A DNA stretch of 64,000 nucleotides from JASLQO01 sp002327525 (lineage in GTDB: Bacteria > Pseudomonadota > Gammaproteobacteria > Pseudomonadales > Azotimanducaceae), in contig JASLQO010000013.1 of assembly GCA_030744435.1 (NCBI GenBank), forward strand, positions 186,001 through 250,000. Direction: 5' to 3'. Of this stretch, positions 7,374 through 15,965 are shown piece after piece. The position numbers were made by a program, and so were the translations under genes. Under the pieces are notes generated by a model. The model saw nothing but the letters and a program-made list of their open reading frames with translations, ran no database searches and was not told the DNA's origin. How positions within the stretch are numbered: the stretch's first letter is position 1; the number at the start of each line of letters is the position of its first letter.

Positions 7374-8705
7374 GTGGCGCTGCGCACAGGTATTGTTGGC
7401 ATTGGTATTACGGGACTGTCCTGTTTACGTCATCTGTGCGCTGAGGATAACGGCGATGAGCTGGTCGTGTACGATACACGTGAAGCGCCGCCTTCGGCGG
7501 TCGCCGTGCAAGAACAGTACCCGAGCTGTGAGTTTCACTTCGGCGTTCGCCGCATCGATTGCGCACCGCTGGACAGACTGATCGTTTCGCCCGGAGTGGC
7601 ACTCGAGGATCCCATGCTGGCCGATGCTCACGAGCGGGGAACACCGATGCTGTCAGACATCGATCTGTTTCTCGGTGCCGTGGGGGACGAACCCGTGTAC
7701 GCGGTGACTGGCACCAACGGTAAGAGTACGGTTACTGCACTCACGGGTTGCCTGCTTGAGAGCGCGGGAAAGAATGCGGGCGTGGGTGGAAACCTGGGAA
7801 TCGCGGCGCTCGATACGCTGGACGAGACGCACGAATGCTACGTTCTCGAGCTTTCCAGTTTTCAGCTGGAACGTATGTCTGATCACCGTTTTCGCGCAGC
7901 CACCGTACTGAACGTCACTGATGACCATCTGGACCGTCACGCTACCCTCGATCGCTACGCCAGCGCGAAGCGATCCATCTACCGGGGAACGCATTGCGCG
8001 GTAGCTAATCGCGACGATTCCAGCACGTTTCCCTCGCATCCGATAGCGCAGCTCGTGACCTTCGGCTCCGATGCGCCGAAAGGCAGGCACTGGGGGGTGG
8101 ATGAGCGTGCTGGTGAGAGAACGCTTTGCCGCGGCGCTTATGCGGTGTGCGCGGCCGGGGACCTGGCCATCGGTGGACGGCACAACGAGCTGAACGCGCT
8201 GGCGGCACTGGCACTGATCGATGGTGACGTAGACCTGACGGCGGCAGCCAACGGGCTTACCAGGTTCAAGGGTCTCGCGCACCGCTGCGAGCTGATCGGC
8301 CGTGTGGAGGGTGTGCGATACATCAACGATTCGAAGGCGACCAATGTGGGTGCTGCCATGGCCGCGCTCGACGGTCTTGGCCGCAATGGCGCAAGCATCG
8401 TGCTGATCGCCGGTGGCGACGGAAAAGGCGCGGACTTCGCACCCCTGAAATGCGCCATTGCACGACACGTGCGCCATTTGATTCTCCTCGGACGGGATGC
8501 ATATCGTATCGAGAGAGCCGTGGAAGGCGTGGTGCCCGTGGAATTCGTTGACGACTTGGAAAACGCCGTGGCCTGTGCTGCAGCAATTGCGAGGGCGGGG
8601 GATATCGTGCTGTTGTCACCTGCGTGCGCGAGCCTCGACATGTTTTCCAACTACGAGGCACGCGGCGAGCTGTTTGCGGCGCTCGTGGGAGGGCTCGCGT
8701 CGTGA
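7374..8705 (+). CDS. murD: UDP-MurNAc-L-Ala:D-Glu ligase MurD
   Basis: Adds D-glutamate to UDP-MurNAc-L-Ala. Begins at GTG with GIVGIGITGLSCLRHL (nucleotide fold), then the ATP loop VTGTNGKSTVTALTG, LELSSFQLE, LNVTDDHLDRH and INDSKATNVGAA in the C-terminal domain, plus IAGGDGKGADF. At 443 aa the length is normal. Its TGA overlaps the GTG start of ftsW. Confidence 0.96.
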   Translation: MALRTGIVGIGITGLSCLRHLCAEDNGDELVVYDTREAPPSAVAVQEQYPSCEFHFGVRRIDCAPLDRLIVSPGVALEDPMLADAHERGTPMLSDIDLFLGAVGDEPVYAVTGTNGKSTVTALTGCLLESAGKNAGVGGNLGIAALDTLDETHECYVLELSSFQLERMSDHRFRAATVLNVTDDHLDRHATLDRYASAKRSIYRGTHCAVANRDDSSTFPSHPIAQLVTFGSDAPKGRHWGVDERAGERTLCRGAYAVCAAGDLAIGGRHNELNALAALALIDGDVDLTAAANGLTRFKGLAHRCELIGRVEGVRYINDSKATNVGAAMAALDGLGRNGASIVLIAGGDGKGADFAPLKCAIARHVRHLILLGRDAYRIERAVEGVVPVEFVDDLENAVACAAAIARAGDIVLLSPACASLDMFSNYEARGELFAALVGGLAS

Positions 8706-9811
8706 AGTCATTGCGACGAAGCGATCCTACCATCGCCTTTGACCTGCCGTTGACGTTGTGCTGGCTCGCGACGATGGCCGTGGGGACGGTGATGGTCGCC
8801 TCGGCCTCAGTGGCATTCGGCGATTCCGTCATGGTACGGCACACTGCATTTCTACTGGTCGGTTTGATCGGCTTCCTGCTGGCGGCGGCGTTGCCGCTCA
8901 AGATCTGGGAAAAGACCTACCTTCTGTCCTGGACGGTGGCTATCGCTCTGTGTGGGATCGTGCTGATCCCGGGCGTGGGGGTGGAAGTCAACGGATCGCA
9001 ACGCTGGATCGGACTCGGCGCTGTATCCATCCAGGTGGCCGAATTAGCCAAAGGGCTGATGATCGTATTCCTCGCGGGTTACCTGGCGAAGCAGGGAGAG
9101 TGCATAGAGGAGGGTAGGACACTTGCCAAAGTGGCGGTAATGTTCGCCGTACCGGCGCTTCTGATTCTCCTGCAACCGGATTTCGGCACAGTCGTTGTAC
9201 TGGCCGTCGTACTGGCTGCCGTGTTGTTCGTGGCGGGTGCACGGCTGAGACACTATCTCATGGCGGTGCTTGCCGGTGCCGGGGGGCTCATGGCGCTCGC
9301 CGTGACGCAACCTTACCGTATCGAACGACTGGCCTCGTTCACGGACCCCTGGTCGAGTGCTTTCGGGAGTGGCTATCAATTGACGCAGGCGCTGATTGCC
9401 TTCGGACGCGGTGAGGTCACCGGTCTCGGACTCGGTGAGGGCATTCAGAAACTCTACTACCTGCCGGAGGCACACAACGATTTCATCTTCGCAGTCATCG
9501 CCGAGGAGTTGGGCATCATTGGCTCCATAGGGGTCCTCCTGCTACTTGCGTTTCTGGCTATCCGCATACTGCGTGTGGGCCGCACGGCGCTCGAACGCGG
9601 CCGCCGCTTCGATGGCTTTCTTTGCTATGGCATCGGCCTGCTCATTGCCATTCAAACCCTGGTCAACGTAGGTGTGAACACCGGCATGTTGCCGACCAAG
9701 GGCCTGACCCTGCCGTTTGTTAGCTTTGGCGGTAACAGCCTGGTGGTGTGCTGTGTGTTGATGGGATTGGTGCTCCGGGTGACGCTCGAGAGGGATCGTA
9801 TTCGTGGCTGA
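8702..9811 (+). CDS. ftsW: Septal peptidoglycan glycosyltransferase FtsW
   Basis: SEDS-family polymerase working with FtsI at the septum. About ten membrane spans; the conserved LQPDFGTVVV, the extracytoplasmic EAHNDFIFAVIAEELG and the C-terminal PTKGLTLPFVSFGGNSL segments are diagnostic. The open frame extends 26 codons further upstream into murD, but GTG at 8702, overlapping the murD stop, gives MKSLRRSDPTIAFDLP and a standard 369-aa protein. The next gene is murC rather than murG. Confidence 0.95.
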   Translation: MKSLRRSDPTIAFDLPLTLCWLATMAVGTVMVASASVAFGDSVMVRHTAFLLVGLIGFLLAAALPLKIWEKTYLLSWTVAIALCGIVLIPGVGVEVNGSQRWIGLGAVSIQVAELAKGLMIVFLAGYLAKQGECIEEGRTLAKVAVMFAVPALLILLQPDFGTVVVLAVVLAAVLFVAGARLRHYLMAVLAGAGGLMALAVTQPYRIERLASFTDPWSSAFGSGYQLTQALIAFGRGEVTGLGLGEGIQKLYYLPEAHNDFIFAVIAEELGIIGSIGVLLLLAFLAIRILRVGRTALERGRRFDGFLCYGIGLLIAIQTLVNVGVNTGMLPTKGLTLPFVSFGGNSLVVCCVLMGLVLRVTLERDRIRG

Positions 9812-11225
9812 GGGAGCATCGTATCGGGTTCCGGAGATGCGCCGCATAGCGCGCGTACACCTCGTCGGCATCGGCGGTACTGGGATGTGTGGGATCGCGG
9901 AGGTGCTGCTGCATCAGGGCTACGATGTGAGTGGGTCGGACATCTCCATGTCTGCCACCACGCGACGGCTTCAGAGTCTTGGTGCGAGCATCGCCATCGG
10001 TCATGCGGTCGGGAACGTGGAAGGCGCTGATGTGGTGGTGACCTCGAGCGCCATTGGTGAGAGCAATCCGGAAGTAACAGCTGCACACGCCGCTCGCATT
10101 CCTGTTGTAGCGCGGGCTGAAATGCTGGGCGAGTTGATGCGCTACCGCCATGGCATCGCGATTGCCGGCACGCACGGCAAAACCACTACGACCAGTCTCG
10201 TAACGGCCATCTTTCAAGCGGCGGATCGGGATCCCACTTTCGTGATCGGAGGGCTGCTCGCCAGTACGGGGAGCAATGCGCGGCTCGGCATGAGCCGTTA
10301 CATCATTGCCGAAGCGGATGAGAGCGACGCTTCGTTTCTCTATCTGCAACCCATGCTCGCTGTTGTGACCAACATCGACCGTGATCACATGGCCACCTAT
10401 GAGCACGATTTCGAGCGGCTGCAGGCTGCTTTCGTCGAGTTCGTGCACCGTCTGCCGTTCTATGGAGCGGTGGTGCTGTGTCTCGACGATCCGGTTGTGG
10501 CGCAGCTGCTGCCGCGGTTGTCGAGACCGATGCTCACATATGGTATCGCATCGGATGCGGATTTCGTCGCGCAGGACATAACGCGTAACGGGCGCCGATG
10601 GCGGTTTACTGTGTCGCGTCCGGCTCCACACGCGCCGCTCAAGATCGAGCTGGGACTGCCGGGGGATCACAACGTGCTGAACACGCTCGCAGCAGTTGCG
10701 GTGGCAACGGATGAAGGGCTGCCAGATCAGGCGATTATCGATGGTATCGCGGGCTTCGAAGGAGTGGGCAGGCGATTTCAGGTGTTTGATGAATGCCGGG
10801 TGGGTGCAGCCGGCGTGACGTTGGTGGACGACTATGGACATCATCCCAACGAGGTGCGCTCCGTGGTCCAGACGGCGAGACACGTTTGGCCGGACCGGCG
10901 CCTCGTAATGGTTTACCAACCCCACAGATACACCCGCACTCGTGACCTGTACGACGACTTCGCGCGCGTACTGGCGTCTGTCGATGCATTGCTTCTGCTT
11001 GAGGTATACGCCGCGGGTGAGGCGGTGATTCCGGGCGCGGATGGACAGGCGCTCAGCCAGGGGGTACGTGCGCGAGGTGGCGTGAACCCGATCTTCGTCA
11101 CGGACGTACAAGAGGCGCTCGCGGTTCTGCCGTCGATGGTGCAGGAGGGAGATGTGGTGCTGGTACAGGGTGCCGGAAACGTCAATCAGGTCTCCAACCG
11201 GCTGGTGGAGGAAAGTGGTGGCTAG
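9804..11225 (+). CDS. murC: UDP-MurNAc:L-Ala ligase MurC
   Basis: First amino-acid-adding Mur ligase. GIGGTGMCGIAEVL (UDP-MurNAc binding), IAGTHGKTTTTSLV (ATP loop), EADESDASFL, VTNIDRDHM and the C-terminal DDYGHHPNEV and QPHRYTRT motifs are present. At 473 aa the length is normal. The GTG start at 9804 overlaps the end of ftsW by 8 bases, so there is no murG between them. ATG at 9837 is an alternative start. The 3' end overlaps ftsQ, so murB and ddl are absent here too. Confidence 0.95.
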   Translation: MAEGASYRVPEMRRIARVHLVGIGGTGMCGIAEVLLHQGYDVSGSDISMSATTRRLQSLGASIAIGHAVGNVEGADVVVTSSAIGESNPEVTAAHAARIPVVARAEMLGELMRYRHGIAIAGTHGKTTTTSLVTAIFQAADRDPTFVIGGLLASTGSNARLGMSRYIIAEADESDASFLYLQPMLAVVTNIDRDHMATYEHDFERLQAAFVEFVHRLPFYGAVVLCLDDPVVAQLLPRLSRPMLTYGIASDADFVAQDITRNGRRWRFTVSRPAPHAPLKIELGLPGDHNVLNTLAAVAVATDEGLPDQAIIDGIAGFEGVGRRFQVFDECRVGAAGVTLVDDYGHHPNEVRSVVQTARHVWPDRRLVMVYQPHRYTRTRDLYDDFARVLASVDALLLLEVYAAGEAVIPGADGQALSQGVRARGGVNPIFVTDVQEALAVLPSMVQEGDVVLVQGAGNVNQVSNRLVEESGG

Positions 11226-11952
11226 GCTGGCAGCCCTCCTCCTGATCCTCAGCCTGTCGGGCGCGGGAGTGCTCGCGTGGCATGCGCTCAACCAGCCACT
11301 CCAGGTGATCCGGGTGGAAGGTACTCTGACGGACACGGAACGAGAGGAAGTGCGGGCGCTGCTGACTGACTTTGCGCACACGCCTGTGATGAGCATTGAT
11401 CTTGCCGAGGTGAAAGCACGGGTGTCCGAGTTGTCCTGGCCGCGAGGCGTGACCTTGCGCAGAACGTGGCCGCACAGCCTGAGAGTGACAGTGGACAAGG
11501 AAATGCTGGTGGCACGCTGGGCGGCGGGTGGATTCGTGAGTAGCGGCGCGCGCATCGTCACCTCCCCGGTACTGCGCCCGGAGCTACCCCTGTTCGATTG
11601 TACATTTGCCACACCCTCGCGTGCGATGGAGGTGTTTCGCATGCTGCAGGAACTGGCGGGCCGGGCGGGATTCGACGTGCTTGCCCTAAACGAAAACACG
11701 CTCGGCGAGTGGCGTCTGGTATTGAGTGGCGGGCTCGAAGTGTTGCTGGGTGCCGAACAGTTATCGGAGCGCATGCACCGCTTTCTGCTGGCCTGGCGCC
11801 GCACGTTCGCTTCGCGCCCGCTCGAGTATGTGGATGCACGTTACGGCAACGGGGTGGCGGTGCGCTGGCGTGAGCCGCTGGTGGCGCACAGCGTGGCGAA
11901 CGGCAAGGGTGAGAGAAGCAAAGACACAGAGGATAACTATGGCATCCGATAG
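11218..11952 (+). CDS. ftsQ: Cell division protein FtsQ
   Basis: Bitopic divisome scaffold binding FtsL and FtsB. One membrane segment (about residues 4-22, ARLAALLLILSLSGAGVLAW), a POTRA domain starting VIRVEGTLTDTEREEV, and a beta domain ending EYVDARYGNGVAVRW are visible. The open frame starts further upstream inside murC; GTG at 11218 (or 11215) places a short basic stretch before the membrane span and gives 244 aa. The 3' end overlaps ftsA by 14 bases. Confidence 0.92.
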   Translation: MARLAALLLILSLSGAGVLAWHALNQPLQVIRVEGTLTDTEREEVRALLTDFAHTPVMSIDLAEVKARVSELSWPRGVTLRRTWPHSLRVTVDKEMLVARWAAGGFVSSGARIVTSPVLRPELPLFDCTFATPSRAMEVFRMLQELAGRAGFDVLALNENTLGEWRLVLSGGLEVLLGAEQLSERMHRFLLAWRRTFASRPLEYVDARYGNGVAVRWREPLVAHSVANGKGERSKDTEDNYGIR

Positions 11953-13165
11953 CGAAGCCAGGCGCGTCGTGGGACTCGACATCGGCACGAACAAAGTGGC
12001 GGCCATCGTTGGCGAAATGAACACCGAAGGTGGCCTCGAGATCATCGGCATCGGCTCGCACTCCTCGCGCGGTATGAAGAAAGGTGTCGTGGTAGACATC
12101 GAATCCACCGTGCAGTCCATCCAGCGAGCCGTGGAAGAGGCCGAACTGATGGCAGGTTGCGAGATCAGCTCCGTTTACGCCGGTATCGCCGGGAACCACA
12201 TACGCAGCATTAATTCACATGGCATCGTCGCCGTTCGCGACCGGGAAGTGTTTCCGCAGGACATCGAGCGGGTGATCGATGCAGCGCAGGCGATGGCGAT
12301 ACCGGCGGACCAGAAGATCCTGCACATACTCCCGCAGGAGTACGTCATCGATTCGCAGGAAGGCGTGAAGGAGCCGCTCGGCATGTCCGGGGTGCGGCTC
12401 GAGGCCAAGGTGCATCTGGTTACTTGTGCGGTGAACGCCGCGCAGAACATCGAAAAGTGCATCGAACGCTGCGGTCTCGAGGTCAACGATGTCATTCTCG
12501 AACAGCTCGCATCGAGCTATTCGGTACTGACGGACGACGAGCGGGATCTCGGCGTGTGCATCGTGGACGTTGGCGGAGGTACTACCGACATCGCGGTGTT
12601 CACCGACGGTGCGATCCGGCACACGGCGGTGATTCCCATTGCCGGGGATCAGGTGACCAATGACATCGCCATGGCGCTGCGAACGCCGACCCAGAACGCA
12701 GAGGACATGAAGATCAAATACGCGTGCGCGCTTACTCAGCTCGCACGCTCCGATGAAATGATCAAGGTTCCGGGGGTGGGTGACAAGCCAGCCAGAGAGC
12801 TGTCGCGTCAGGCGCTCGCCGAAGTCGTGGAACCCAGATACGACGAGCTGCTCACGCTCGTACAGGCAGAACTCAGGCGCAGTGGATTCGAAGATCTGGT
12901 GGCTGCCGGAATCGTGCTCACTGGGGGAGCATCGAAGATGGAAGGGGTGATCGAGCTTGCGGAAGAGATCTTCCACATGCCGGTCAGTCTCGGGACGCCG
13001 CGCAACGTGGCGGGGCTGAAGGACATCGTACGCAATCCCGTGTTCTCAACGGGTGTGGGACTCTTGCAGTACGGGAAGGAACGAGAAGAAGAGATGCCCG
13101 GTCGTCGCAGGAGCGGCGGCGGAGCATTCGGCCGTATCCGGAAATGGATGAGTGAAAATTTCTAG
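11939..13165 (+). CDS. ftsA: Cell division protein FtsA
   Basis: Actin-like ATPase that tethers FtsZ to the membrane. ATG at 11939, preceded by an AGAGGA ribosome site, gives 408 aa beginning MASDSEARRVVGLDIGTNKV (phosphate 1). Further motifs are VDIESTVQSI (1C domain), VDVGGGTTDIAVF (phosphate 2), LTGGASKMEGV (adenosine) and a C-terminal amphipathic tail FGRIRKWMSENF for membrane binding. It lies 15 bases before ftsZ. Confidence 0.97.
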   Translation: MASDSEARRVVGLDIGTNKVAAIVGEMNTEGGLEIIGIGSHSSRGMKKGVVVDIESTVQSIQRAVEEAELMAGCEISSVYAGIAGNHIRSINSHGIVAVRDREVFPQDIERVIDAAQAMAIPADQKILHILPQEYVIDSQEGVKEPLGMSGVRLEAKVHLVTCAVNAAQNIEKCIERCGLEVNDVILEQLASSYSVLTDDERDLGVCIVDVGGGTTDIAVFTDGAIRHTAVIPIAGDQVTNDIAMALRTPTQNAEDMKIKYACALTQLARSDEMIKVPGVGDKPARELSRQALAEVVEPRYDELLTLVQAELRRSGFEDLVAAGIVLTGGASKMEGVIELAEEIFHMPVSLGTPRNVAGLKDIVRNPVFSTGVGLLQYGKEREEEMPGRRRSGGGAFGRIRKWMSENF

Positions 13166-13180
13166 CGGGAGAAACAAACG

Positions 13181-14332
13181 ATGTTTGAGCTGGTAGACAG
13201 TGCCCCACAGAGTGCGGTGATTAAGGTCATCGGCGTCGGTGGCGGCGGAGGTAATGCGGTTCAGCACATGCTGAACAAAGGTGTGGACGGAGTCGACTTC
13301 ATCGCGGCGAACACAGATGCGCAGGCGTTGAAGAATCTGGAAGCGAAAACCATTCTGCAGATGGGCAGTTCCATCACCAAGGGATTGGGCGCGGGAGCTA
13401 ATCCGGAAGTGGGACGGCAGGCGGCCCTCGAGGATCGTGACAGGATCTCGGAAGTGCTCACCGGGGCCGACATGGTGTTCATCACCGCCGGCATGGGCGG
13501 CGGTACGGGCACGGGTGCGGCTCCGGTTGTCGCGCAGGTTGCAAAGGACATGGACATTCTCACCGTTGCGGTGGTGACCAAGCCGTTCAAGTTCGAAAAA
13601 CGCATGGAAGTGGCCGATCGCGGTATGCGTGAGCTCGGTGAGTGCGTGGACTCTCTGATCACCATTCCGAACGAGAAACTGCTGGCCGTGCTCGGTGAGC
13701 GCACCAGCATGCTGGATGCGTTCGGGGCGGCCAACGATGTGTTGCTGGGCGCGGTTCAGGGAATTGCTGATCTGATCATTCGTCCTGGCGTGATTAACGT
13801 GGACTTCGCCGACGTACGTACGGTGATGAGCGAGATGGGCATGGCGATGATGGGTACCGGGCGCGCGTCGGGCGATACGCGGGCGCGCGATGCGGCGGAG
13901 GCCGCGATTCGCAGTCCGCTGCTTGAGGACGTCGACCTGCATGGTGCGCGTGGCATTCTGGTCAACGTCACGGCGGGGCCCGATCTCAATATGGGAGAAT
14001 TCGGCGACGTGGGAAGCACGATCGAGGAATTCGCTTCCGAGATGGCGACGGTCGTGGTCGGTACGGTGATCGACCCCGACCTGGGCGAAGAGCTCAAGGT
14101 GACGGTGGTGGCAACCGGTCTTGGTGATCAGGCGAAGCCGAATGTCGTGGTGGATAACACGCTCACCGACGCAGCCCTTGGTGGTCAGGTCGACTACAAG
14201 ACGCTGGACCGTCCGGCCTATGCGCGTCACAGTGCAGCGCTCAATCGCGAAGAACAGGTCGTCGAGAATCCCACTCACATGGATGAAGAATATCTTGACA
14301 TCCCTGCGTTCCTGCGGAAGCAGGCCGACTGA
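13181..14332 (+). CDS. ftsZ: Cell division GTPase FtsZ
   Basis: Tubulin homologue forming the Z ring. VIGVGGGGGNAVQHM, AANTDAQAL, the tubulin signature GGGTGTGAAPVVA and the T7-region NVDFADVRTVM are clear. The short C-terminal peptide DIPAFLRKQAD, which binds FtsA and ZipA, is intact. At 383 aa with a short linker it matches gammaproteobacterial FtsZ. Its start is 15 bases after ftsA. Confidence 0.98.
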   Translation: MFELVDSAPQSAVIKVIGVGGGGGNAVQHMLNKGVDGVDFIAANTDAQALKNLEAKTILQMGSSITKGLGAGANPEVGRQAALEDRDRISEVLTGADMVFITAGMGGGTGTGAAPVVAQVAKDMDILTVAVVTKPFKFEKRMEVADRGMRELGECVDSLITIPNEKLLAVLGERTSMLDAFGAANDVLLGAVQGIADLIIRPGVINVDFADVRTVMSEMGMAMMGTGRASGDTRARDAAEAAIRSPLLEDVDLHGARGILVNVTAGPDLNMGEFGDVGSTIEEFASEMATVVVGTVIDPDLGEELKVTVVATGLGDQAKPNVVVDNTLTDAALGGQVDYKTLDRPAYARHSAALNREEQVVENPTHMDEEYLDIPAFLRKQAD

Positions 14333-14546
14333 GGCGATCGGCGGAAACGGCTCATCCATGAGGTGAGCGGGAAACAATATGTAACAAAAATGTGAATCCG
14401 TGTCGTAGTGACGGTTGCGCAATGTTGTTACCATCCCGCCCCCTTCGGCTAGCGCCCTGTAGCAGGCCGCTGCCTGGAGAACTTTCCGGTGGACCTGACG
14501 TCAGATCGGTCACCGGGACCGAGCATGCGGTGCATTGAGGAATGTC
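14333..14546 (+). other. ftsZ-lpxC intergenic region
   Basis: 214 bases without a credible gene. No intrinsic terminator with a U-run is visible after ftsZ, so read-through into lpxC is possible. A separate lpxC promoter cannot be assigned with confidence. The last bases hold the TGAGG ribosome site used to place the lpxC start. Confidence 0.5.
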
Positions 14547-15464
14547 GTGCCTGACTCTGTTCGCCAGCGTACGCTGAAAAACATGATCCGCGCCACGGGT
14601 GTGGGCCTGCACACGGGCGAGAAAGTATATCTGACTCTGCGCCCGGCGGATGTAGACACTGGGATCGTGTTCACCCGTACCGACCTCGACACCCCCGTCA
14701 GTATTCCCGCTAGAGCCGCTAACGTGGGTGACACCACGATGGCGACGACGCTGATGCGTGACGAGGTCGAGATCTCCACCGTCGAACACCTGATGTCGGC
14801 ACTGGCCGGGCTCGGGATCGACAATGCATACGTGGATGTGAGTGCCGGTGAACTACCCATCATGGATGGCAGTGCTGCTCCCTTTGTCTTCCTGCTGCAA
14901 TCGGCGGGTATCGAGGAGCAGTGTGCGCCGAAGAAATTTCTGCGCGTACTCGGATCGGTGTCGATCGGCGACGGTGACATGCGTGCGGAACTCAGGCCCT
15001 ATGATGGGTTCGCGCTCGAGTACACGCTATCTTACGATCACCCGGTGTTTCAGAAGCACCGTGGTTCAGCGCGTGTCGAGTTTTCGAGTATGGCTTACGT
15101 CAAGGAGGTGAGCCGCGCCAGGACATTCGGCTTTCTGACCGACTACGAGAAACTACGCTCCATGAATCTTGCCCGTGGCGGCAGCCTCGACAATGCTGTG
15201 GTGGTGGACGACTACCGCATTCTCAACGACGAGGGGCTGCGACTGGAGGACGAGTTCGCCAAGCACAAGATCCTGGATGCCATAGGCGATCTGTATCTCC
15301 TAGGGCACAGCGTCATCGGGGAGTTTCGTGGGTTCAAATCCGGCCATGGGTCCAACAATCAACTTGTGCGCAAGTTACTAGATACTCCGAACGCATACGA
15401 GATTGTTTCGCTCGATCCACCCGCGGCCCCCGTCCGGTACGCAGACCCGGTGCTTGCCGGCTGA
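14547..15464 (+). CDS. lpxC: UDP-3-O-acyl-N-acetylglucosamine deacetylase LpxC
   Basis: Zinc deacetylase committing the cell to lipid A synthesis. GTG at 14547 has TGAGGA about 6 bases upstream and gives 305 aa, the E. coli length; TTG at 14535 is an alternative. Motifs: RQRTLKNMIRATGVGLHTG at the N-terminus, the zinc motif STVEHLMSALAGLGIDN, the active-site MDGSAAPFVFLL region and HKILDAIGDLYLLG with the second zinc ligands. Its presence shows an LPS-bearing outer membrane. Confidence 0.96.
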   Translation: MPDSVRQRTLKNMIRATGVGLHTGEKVYLTLRPADVDTGIVFTRTDLDTPVSIPARAANVGDTTMATTLMRDEVEISTVEHLMSALAGLGIDNAYVDVSAGELPIMDGSAAPFVFLLQSAGIEEQCAPKKFLRVLGSVSIGDGDMRAELRPYDGFALEYTLSYDHPVFQKHRGSARVEFSSMAYVKEVSRARTFGFLTDYEKLRSMNLARGGSLDNAVVVDDYRILNDEGLRLEDEFAKHKILDAIGDLYLLGHSVIGEFRGFKSGHGSNNQLVRKLLDTPNAYEIVSLDPPAAPVRYADPVLAG

Positions 15465-15563
15465 CGCGCCAATGTACTGGTAGAGGTGGCCTGAATACCG
15501 CGTCACCGGGTGTCTGACACCATCATTGTTCGTTGATTTATTTGAGGTGTCTCAGAACTGAAT

Positions 15564-15890
15564 CTAGCGGTGGTTCACAATGCTGGTGCCCTCGGCCACC
15601 TTCAGTTGTAGAGAGTCTATGTGCTGGAAGTGCGAGAGGGCGTTGAGGCTTGAGATGACGTCTGGGGCAAGGAAGCGCAGGCGGGTGGCGCTGGCGGCGT
15701 TGTTGCACTGCACCACGAGAGCAGTTCCGCGCATCGCCGCGACCGAAAAGTTGCGGCACAATGGGTCAGGCAGGACCGCGCGCAACTCGCGGGTCCAGGC
15801 ATCCCGGTCGGATGCCTGGCTGAGCAGTTTCTGCAGGGGCGTGAAACGTTGGCCTTCGCTGAGCAGTTGGTCTATTGTCCGTCTTGCCAA
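15564..15890 (-). CDS. dciA: DciA family protein (DUF721), replicative-helicase loader
   Basis: DciA proteins associate with DnaB and replace DnaC in many bacteria. Seen here: RRTIDQLLSEGQRFTPLQKLL near the N-terminus, WTRELRAVLPDPLCRNF, then the conserved LVVQCNNAASATRLRFLAPDVISSLN block. A longer frame to 16019 exists, but TTG at 15890 preceded by GGAGAG with 4 further bases is a well-placed start and gives 108 aa. The position between lpxC and the M23 peptidase is common in gammaproteobacteria. It is convergent with lpxC and divergent from the peptidase. A compact GGTGTC-T-GACACC palindrome lies at 15509-15521, between lpxC and this gene. Confidence 0.85.
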   Translation of the reverse strand: MARRTIDQLLSEGQRFTPLQKLLSQASDRDAWTRELRAVLPDPLCRNFSVAAMRGTALVVQCNNAASATRLRFLAPDVISSLNALSHFQHIDSLQLKVAEGTSIVNHR

Positions 15891-15947
15891 GGGGCTCTCC
15901 GTGAGTGTGCTCTCAACTACTTCTGCAGTGGGAAGAAACGTAGTGAA

Positions 15948-15953
15948 TATAAT
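15948..15953 (+). promoter_or_regulatory. Perfect -10 element upstream of the M23 peptidase
   Basis: TATAAT at 15948-15953 in the 75-base gap between the divergent dciA and M23 genes. No good -35 is found at 16-18 bases. The inferred start site would lie only a few bases before the GTG start, giving a very short leader. Confidence 0.4.
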
Positions 15954-15965
15954 AAGAGCCAGAGC

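Noticed and set aside
9720..11804. A 694-codon open frame antisense to ftsW, murC and ftsQ
   Set aside because: Composition is typical of an antisense shadow in GC-rich DNA (Arg/Ser/His-rich, no domain), and the plus-strand genes are unmistakable.
13046..14434. A 462-codon open frame antisense to ftsA/ftsZ
   Set aside because: It mirrors ftsZ codon for codon and shows no family features.
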